Both the position numbers and the translations under genes were made by a program. Source: Clostridia bacterium (GTDB lineage: Bacteria > Bacillota > Clostridia > Acetivibrionales > DSM-2933). Taken from it: DNA of 64,000 nucleotides. This document shows, piece by piece, positions 60,156 to 64,000 of the stretch (within the stretch, counting starts at the first letter, position 1; every line of letters begins with the position of its first letter). The stretch covers positions 1 through 64,000 of the forward strand of contig JAOABQ010000074.1 of the NCBI GenBank assembly GCA_026418275.1. The letters run 5' to 3'. The notes beneath the pieces are model-generated. The model worked only from the letters and a program-made list of their open reading frames with translations. It made no database searches and was not told the DNA's origin.

Positions 60156-60191
60156 GGGCTGCGGCCCTTAGATATTTAAAGGGTGCAGCCC
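60156..60191. terminator. GC-rich hairpin after the protease-kelch gene
   Basis: GGGCTGCGGCCCTT and AAGGGTGCAGCCC pair with one bulge around AGATATTTA. There is no T-run directly behind it on either strand, so it may terminate weakly or protect the mRNA end. Confidence 0.5.
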
Positions 60192-60242
60192 ACACATATT
60201 TAATAATTTTTTTAACAATAACACACTTTGAAAAGAGGCCTG

Positions 60243-63200
60243 TTAGGGAATAAACTCCTCTACAGCGCTTATGATATTACCGGATTGCCATCCGCCTATA
60301 GCAAATATTTTTTCATTAACAGTGGCCGCAGATAAGCCTTCCCTTGAATTCAGTAATCCTGCTTTTTTATTCCATGTATTGGAGATCGGATCGAATTCCT
60401 CTACAGCAGAAGTCTCTCCAACTAAGCTAACCATTCCCCCGATGGCGTATATCTTTCCATAAGCGGTAGCTGCCGCTAAATCATCCCTTGATGTCGGCAT
60501 GTTGGATTTGGTAGTCCAGGTATTTGTGGATGGATCATACTCCTGAACCAGGTTGGTTCTGCCCGAAGGTGCTCCCGTTGTAGTTCCGCCTATAACGTAG
60601 ATTTTGTTGTTTACTACAGCGATAGCAAAGCTTTCTCTTGGCGTAGGCATCGTACCCTTGGATATCCATGAATTGGTTAGAGGATTATATTCCTCTACTT
60701 CATTCGATATAACCCCACTTGATTTAATTCCGCCGAGCGCATATAATTTTCCGTTTACTGCGGCTACACCCAGGCTGTGCCTTGCTGTGGGCATATTGGC
60801 TTTGGTTGTCCATACATTGGTACTTGGGTCATACTCTTCTACACTGTTTAAGAAGCTGTTGTTAAAGCCGCCAACTACGTAAATCTTATTATTCAAAGCT
60901 GCAGAACCATGGGACTTTCTGGCTGAATTCATGGGTGCTCTCCAAGCCCAGGTTCCGGTTTGTGGATCAAAGGCTTGTACAATTGCTGTTGAGCTGTATG
61001 TTGATGTATTAAATCCACCGGTTACATAGATCTTTCCAGCATTCTCCGATGAAGCAGTATACGGCATTGGTGCGGGCATCATTGTTTTAACTGTCCAAGT
61101 ACCTTGGGGTACATATTCCAATAAGGTATTTACAAAATTTGAGAAGCTTGAAGTACTGTTGATAGTACCACCTGCAAGATAAATCCTGTTATTAAGTTTA
61201 GCACAACCAAAATTGCACCTGCCAGATGGAAGTACTTCCGCCGAATCCCATGTATTTGTTGTGGTATCGTAGATTGCTGTTACGTCATTATCTACACCAC
61301 CCAATATGTAAATTTTTCCATTGTATTCCACAGATTGATATGCTTGTCGTGAACTTGACATATCTGCTTTAAAGGTCCATGTATTGGTGGTGGGATTGTA
61401 TTCCTCCACACTTTTAAGGTCATGATAATATTGTCCGTAATGAAGTCCGCCAAAAGTATAAATTTTTCCGTTGGATACGGCAGCACTGATATGTTTTCTG
61501 GAAGTATTGAGACTGGCTTTGGTAGTCCATGTGTTGGTTTGTGGATTATATTCCTCTACCGAACTAAGCGTATCGATACTTCCGTTACCGCCACCGATAG
61601 TATAAATTTTCCCGTCTAGGACTGCGACAGCAAATTCTCTCTTATTGGTAGGCATGGGTGCTTTGGTAGTCCATGTGTTGGTTTGCGGATTATATTCCTC
61701 AACAATATTTGTTACTGATGATCCGGCTAATCCACCCATCACATAAATTTTTCCATTTACTTCAGCGATGCCAAAGCTGTGCCTTGTTGTTGGCATGGAA
61801 GTTTTTGTTGTCCATGAATCGGTGGATGGATTATATTCTTCAACTGTGTTGTAAGTAGTACCTAATAAGCCATAGCCTCCAATAGCATAAAGTTTTCCAT
61901 TTGAGGAAGCTAGTCCTAATGAACTTTTGGGTGAAGACATGCCTGTTTTGTATTTCCATGCCGGATTCTCATTGGTGCTTCCAGTTAAAGTGTAGTCAAG
62001 TGATAGTATTGACTGGCCTCCATCAGTCACAATGGGGAAGTTTGCCGTACTTGATGCCAGAACATTACCTGCGGCATTGACGAGCTTAAAGTCTTTGATA
62101 ATGAGTGGTATATTATCCTGCGAATGATCCTTGAAAATAACGTACCAGCGTTTAGCGATCCCTGCAAGGTTTTCCGAGGCCTCTATAAGGTCTGAGTAAT
62201 CCAATGTGAATATGCCGTCACAGGGTGTAGTGCTTCCGTCAAATGCGTAGTTGCCTCCTACTTTATAAAGCAGAGAATGATACACTTTGATTTTATCCGG
62301 TGTTGTTTTCGTAGTATCCGAGTATCCAAGAGATACCTCTACCTGGCTTCTGTAACGATGATTCAGAGTAAACTGGGCCAAAAGCTTTGGAGTATACGGA
62401 TTTTTTGCAGTGATCCAATAGGCCCGGTTATTGTCCCAACCAAATTGTCTAGTATAGCTGGGTGCAGCCTGAACAGAAGATACTTTATTTAACGCGTCAT
62501 ATGCAAACCACCGAAAACCGTTGTTTCCATCACCTGTTCCCCAGGAATTGGCTATTTTAAAAGCACCCTTTTCTCCAGGATCAACGATATTGTTATTATT
62601 AATATCCGACCATACGGTATCGTCGTATCCGACAACAGTCATACTGTGATTTGCACTGCTTTGTGCAAGTAAACATACTTGCTGATTTGCATAAGCATCG
62701 TCCGCCGGAGTGGATGGGTCATTTTTTAGGTTACCTGTGATCCAATAAGAAATCCCTGTATCCACTACAAGCACATACCCATTGTTTAACAACCCTTTTA
62801 TATTGGTTAAGTCCTCATCAGTGGGTGAGGTTATAAAGGTATTGTTCAAAGTGGTAGACAAATCAACACAGCCCATTTTGTCGATCTTATAATTGGCGGC
62901 ATTTCTCCAAACGGCAGGATTTGTACACCATTCACGGTAGTTTTTTGGATCGCTTGCATCACCAGAGTAAGGGAAATCCGCCCAAAGTGCAGCTCCATGT
63001 TCTTTCAGAACACGGTAATTTGGGATTTCTCCACTTCCGGAGTTATCTCCTCCATTATTCATATTATGAGGCCATTTGGGAGAAAATTTATTGATGTTAT
63101 CTGAATCGTTTTTGGTGTTCCAACCTCTTGCCATGGCAGTCATATGTGTCATTTGATAATAGGTGGAGGAAAAGGCCGTACAGGATCCAATTCCACCTTG

Positions 63201-63638
63201 ATTTCGGATTGGAGGGAAATAGGGAAGTTCACTATTATCCACATGGGAGGGAAGTGTTACGGATTGGCGTGTTAATGATGTTTCAGGGGCAGCTTTTAGC
63301 ATGTCTTTGCCCTCAAAATCACTATAACTGACTACTTCTTCCCCCAGAGGTACTGCTGACAAATCCAGTTCCTTTTCACCTCTAAGTTTTTTATCCTTAT
63401 TGATTCTTTCCAATCCAAGTTGATTGGGAGCAATTTTTTTAGCTTTAACCGCGTTTTTTTTGAGCCACTCGATGTCGTCATTGGTATGCGGTTTATATCC
63501 TGTAGCATGAATCTGATCCAGGCTTTCTAATGGAGCCTTCTTTTCTTCAGGGACAGCACCCACGTACAAACAGGATGTTGCAATTAAAAAAGTCGATAAT
63601 AATAATGATGCCAGTTGTTTGGTTTTAGTACCTAACAT
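60243..63638 (-). CDS. Secreted papain-like (C1A) protease with 12 kelch repeats
   Basis: 1,131 residues. Signal peptide to about 28; a propeptide-like region (29-130); C1A cysteine protease domain (about 131-410) with the oxyanion Q147 and nucleophile C153 in RNQGGIGSCTAFS, H331 in NHSMTVVGYDD and N364 in IANSWGTGDG; a beta-sandwich linker domain (about 411-555); then 12 kelch repeats (about 560-1131; KIYxxGG..VEEYNPxTNTW), enough for two six-bladed propellers. An insert DINNNNIVDPGEKG looks calcium-binding. Likely role: extracellular or surface proteolysis with the propellers binding glycans or proteins. AAGGAGG 7 bases before ATG 63638 supports the start. No dockerin or cell-wall anchor is visible. 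Confidence 0.9.
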   Translation of the reverse strand: MLGTKTKQLASLLLSTFLIATSCLYVGAVPEEKKAPLESLDQIHATGYKPHTNDDIEWLKKNAVKAKKIAPNQLGLERINKDKKLRGEKELDLSAVPLGEEVVSYSDFEGKDMLKAAPETSLTRQSVTLPSHVDNSELPYFPPIRNQGGIGSCTAFSSTYYQMTHMTAMARGWNTKNDSDNINKFSPKWPHNMNNGGDNSGSGEIPNYRVLKEHGAALWADFPYSGDASDPKNYREWCTNPAVWRNAANYKIDKMGCVDLSTTLNNTFITSPTDEDLTNIKGLLNNGYVLVVDTGISYWITGNLKNDPSTPADDAYANQQVCLLAQSSANHSMTVVGYDDTVWSDINNNNIVDPGEKGAFKIANSWGTGDGNNGFRWFAYDALNKVSSVQAAPSYTRQFGWDNNRAYWITAKNPYTPKLLAQFTLNHRYRSQVEVSLGYSDTTKTTPDKIKVYHSLLYKVGGNYAFDGSTTPCDGIFTLDYSDLIEASENLAGIAKRWYVIFKDHSQDNIPLIIKDFKLVNAAGNVLASSTANFPIVTDGGQSILSLDYTLTGSTNENPAWKYKTGMSSPKSSLGLASSNGKLYAIGGYGLLGTTYNTVEEYNPSTDSWTTKTSMPTTRHSFGIAEVNGKIYVMGGLAGSSVTNIVEEYNPQTNTWTTKAPMPTNKREFAVAVLDGKIYTIGGGNGSIDTLSSVEEYNPQTNTWTTKASLNTSRKHISAAVSNGKIYTFGGLHYGQYYHDLKSVEEYNPTTNTWTFKADMSSSRQAYQSVEYNGKIYILGGVDNDVTAIYDTTTNTWDSAEVLPSGRCNFGCAKLNNRIYLAGGTINSTSSFSNFVNTLLEYVPQGTWTVKTMMPAPMPYTASSENAGKIYVTGGFNTSTYSSTAIVQAFDPQTGTWAWRAPMNSARKSHGSAALNNKIYVVGGFNNSFLNSVEEYDPSTNVWTTKANMPTARHSLGVAAVNGKLYALGGIKSSGVISNEVEEYNPLTNSWISKGTMPTPRESFAIAVVNNKIYVIGGTTTGAPSGRTNLVQEYDPSTNTWTTKSNMPTSRDDLAAATAYGKIYAIGGMVSLVGETSAVEEFDPISNTWNKKAGLLNSREGLSAATVNEKIFAIGGWQSGNIISAVEEFIP

Positions 63639-64000
63639 TGTAATGCCTCCTTATTGATGTTTTTTGGGGTTCTGATCATGTTGTATTTAATACGATAGGA
63701 TCTTCAATCAGCAGTGGTGGGGCGATTACTTAGATAAATCATGGATTTTTACCGTAATTTAAAAAACATGATCCTAATGAGAAAACCTAACAAATAAAGC
63801 TCTTTAAGGTTTTTAATAAATGTGTTCTACCACCTCCTATTAGAGCCGAATACATGATCCAAAACACATCTTGCAATATGGAATCGTTGATTATATAAAT
63901 CTTAGATAGGAATAGTGGAGGATAAACGGAAAATGAAATTTATGTAAATAAAGTGGATCATTAGGAATTATTATACTAAAGTGGAATTAAGAAATCAATA
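63639..64000. other. Upstream region of the protease-kelch gene, no gene seen
   Basis: 362 AT-rich bases up to the window end with frequent stops in all frames. It presumably contains the minus-strand promoter of the protease gene; no clear -35/-10 or structured RNA was identified. Confidence 0.4.

Overview
The window looks like chromosomal DNA of a spore-forming, polysaccharide-degrading clostridium related to the Acetivibrio / Ruminiclostridium (cellulosome) group. Reasons: AT-rich intergenic DNA with strong AGGAGG ribosome binding sites; two proteins carrying an X-module plus type II dockerin like the C-terminus of the Clostridium thermocellum scaffoldin CipA; a spore-type transglutaminase; a dockerin-bearing chitinase-like GH18; and PTPTP linkers in several exported proteins. 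The organism is an inference from protein families, not from a marker gene.

Layout. (1) 1-5.3 kb: a vanG-type glycopeptide-resistance cluster: vanS (3' part), serine-type vanY, a wrecked vanW, vanG, vanXY and a racemase-only vanT. Two triple 11-bp direct repeats, before vanY and before the vanW/vanG unit, look like VanR boxes. The cluster seems to be decaying: vanW has a stop and a deletion, and VanXY has Lys where the catalytic Glu should be. (2) 5.5-9.6 kb: exported DJ-1/PfpI protein, a lipoprotein, a small secreted protein and gene remnants. (3) 9.7-12.1 kb: secreted PA14 / beta-helix protein. (4) 12.2-14.1 kb: ArsR-regulated redox operon (arsR, EFR1-type flavodoxin-ferredoxin protein, quinone-reductase-like flavoprotein) with two matching operators. 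(5) 14.3-40.4 kb: one gene of 25.7 kb coding for 8,561 residues, with a long leader that ends in an intrinsic terminator. The protein has a signal peptide, 17 PPC units, FN3 / PKD / CARDB / CnaB domains including a colinear internal duplication of about 1,850 residues, an unassigned helical region and a C-terminal X-dockerin II. (6) 40.8-42.5 kb: convergent GH18 protein with CBM5/12 and the same X-dockerin II.

(7) 43-48.6 kb: a toxin/immunity-like accessory patch. It holds a DUF4157 (HExxH) protein with an EIKP nuclease-like segment, a flavodoxin-fold reductase, and fragments of an immunity-type gene duplicated as 146-bp direct repeats 1.6 kb apart, one of which interrupts another small gene. 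(8) 49.4-51.7 kb: XRE regulator plus peptide deformylase with a well-formed regulated promoter, a recombinase zinc-ribbon protein and a GNAT. (9) 51.8-56.3 kb: cytoplasmic GH13, a five-helix membrane protein and an FAD oxidoreductase. (10) 56.4-60.1 kb: minus-strand genes for a hypothetical protein, Tgl transglutaminase, a TIR/NDT-like protein and a DUF707 protein; the last two are each followed by the same ~103-bp palindromic element. (11) 60.2-63.6 kb: secreted papain-like protease with 12 kelch repeats.

Likely joint action: the giant protein and the GH18 protein carry the same anchoring module and could sit on the same type II cohesin scaffold at the cell surface. The giant protein has no recognisable catalytic domain and is best viewed as an adhesive or structural surface polymer. 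No tRNA, rRNA, CRISPR array, complete insertion sequence or phage module was seen.
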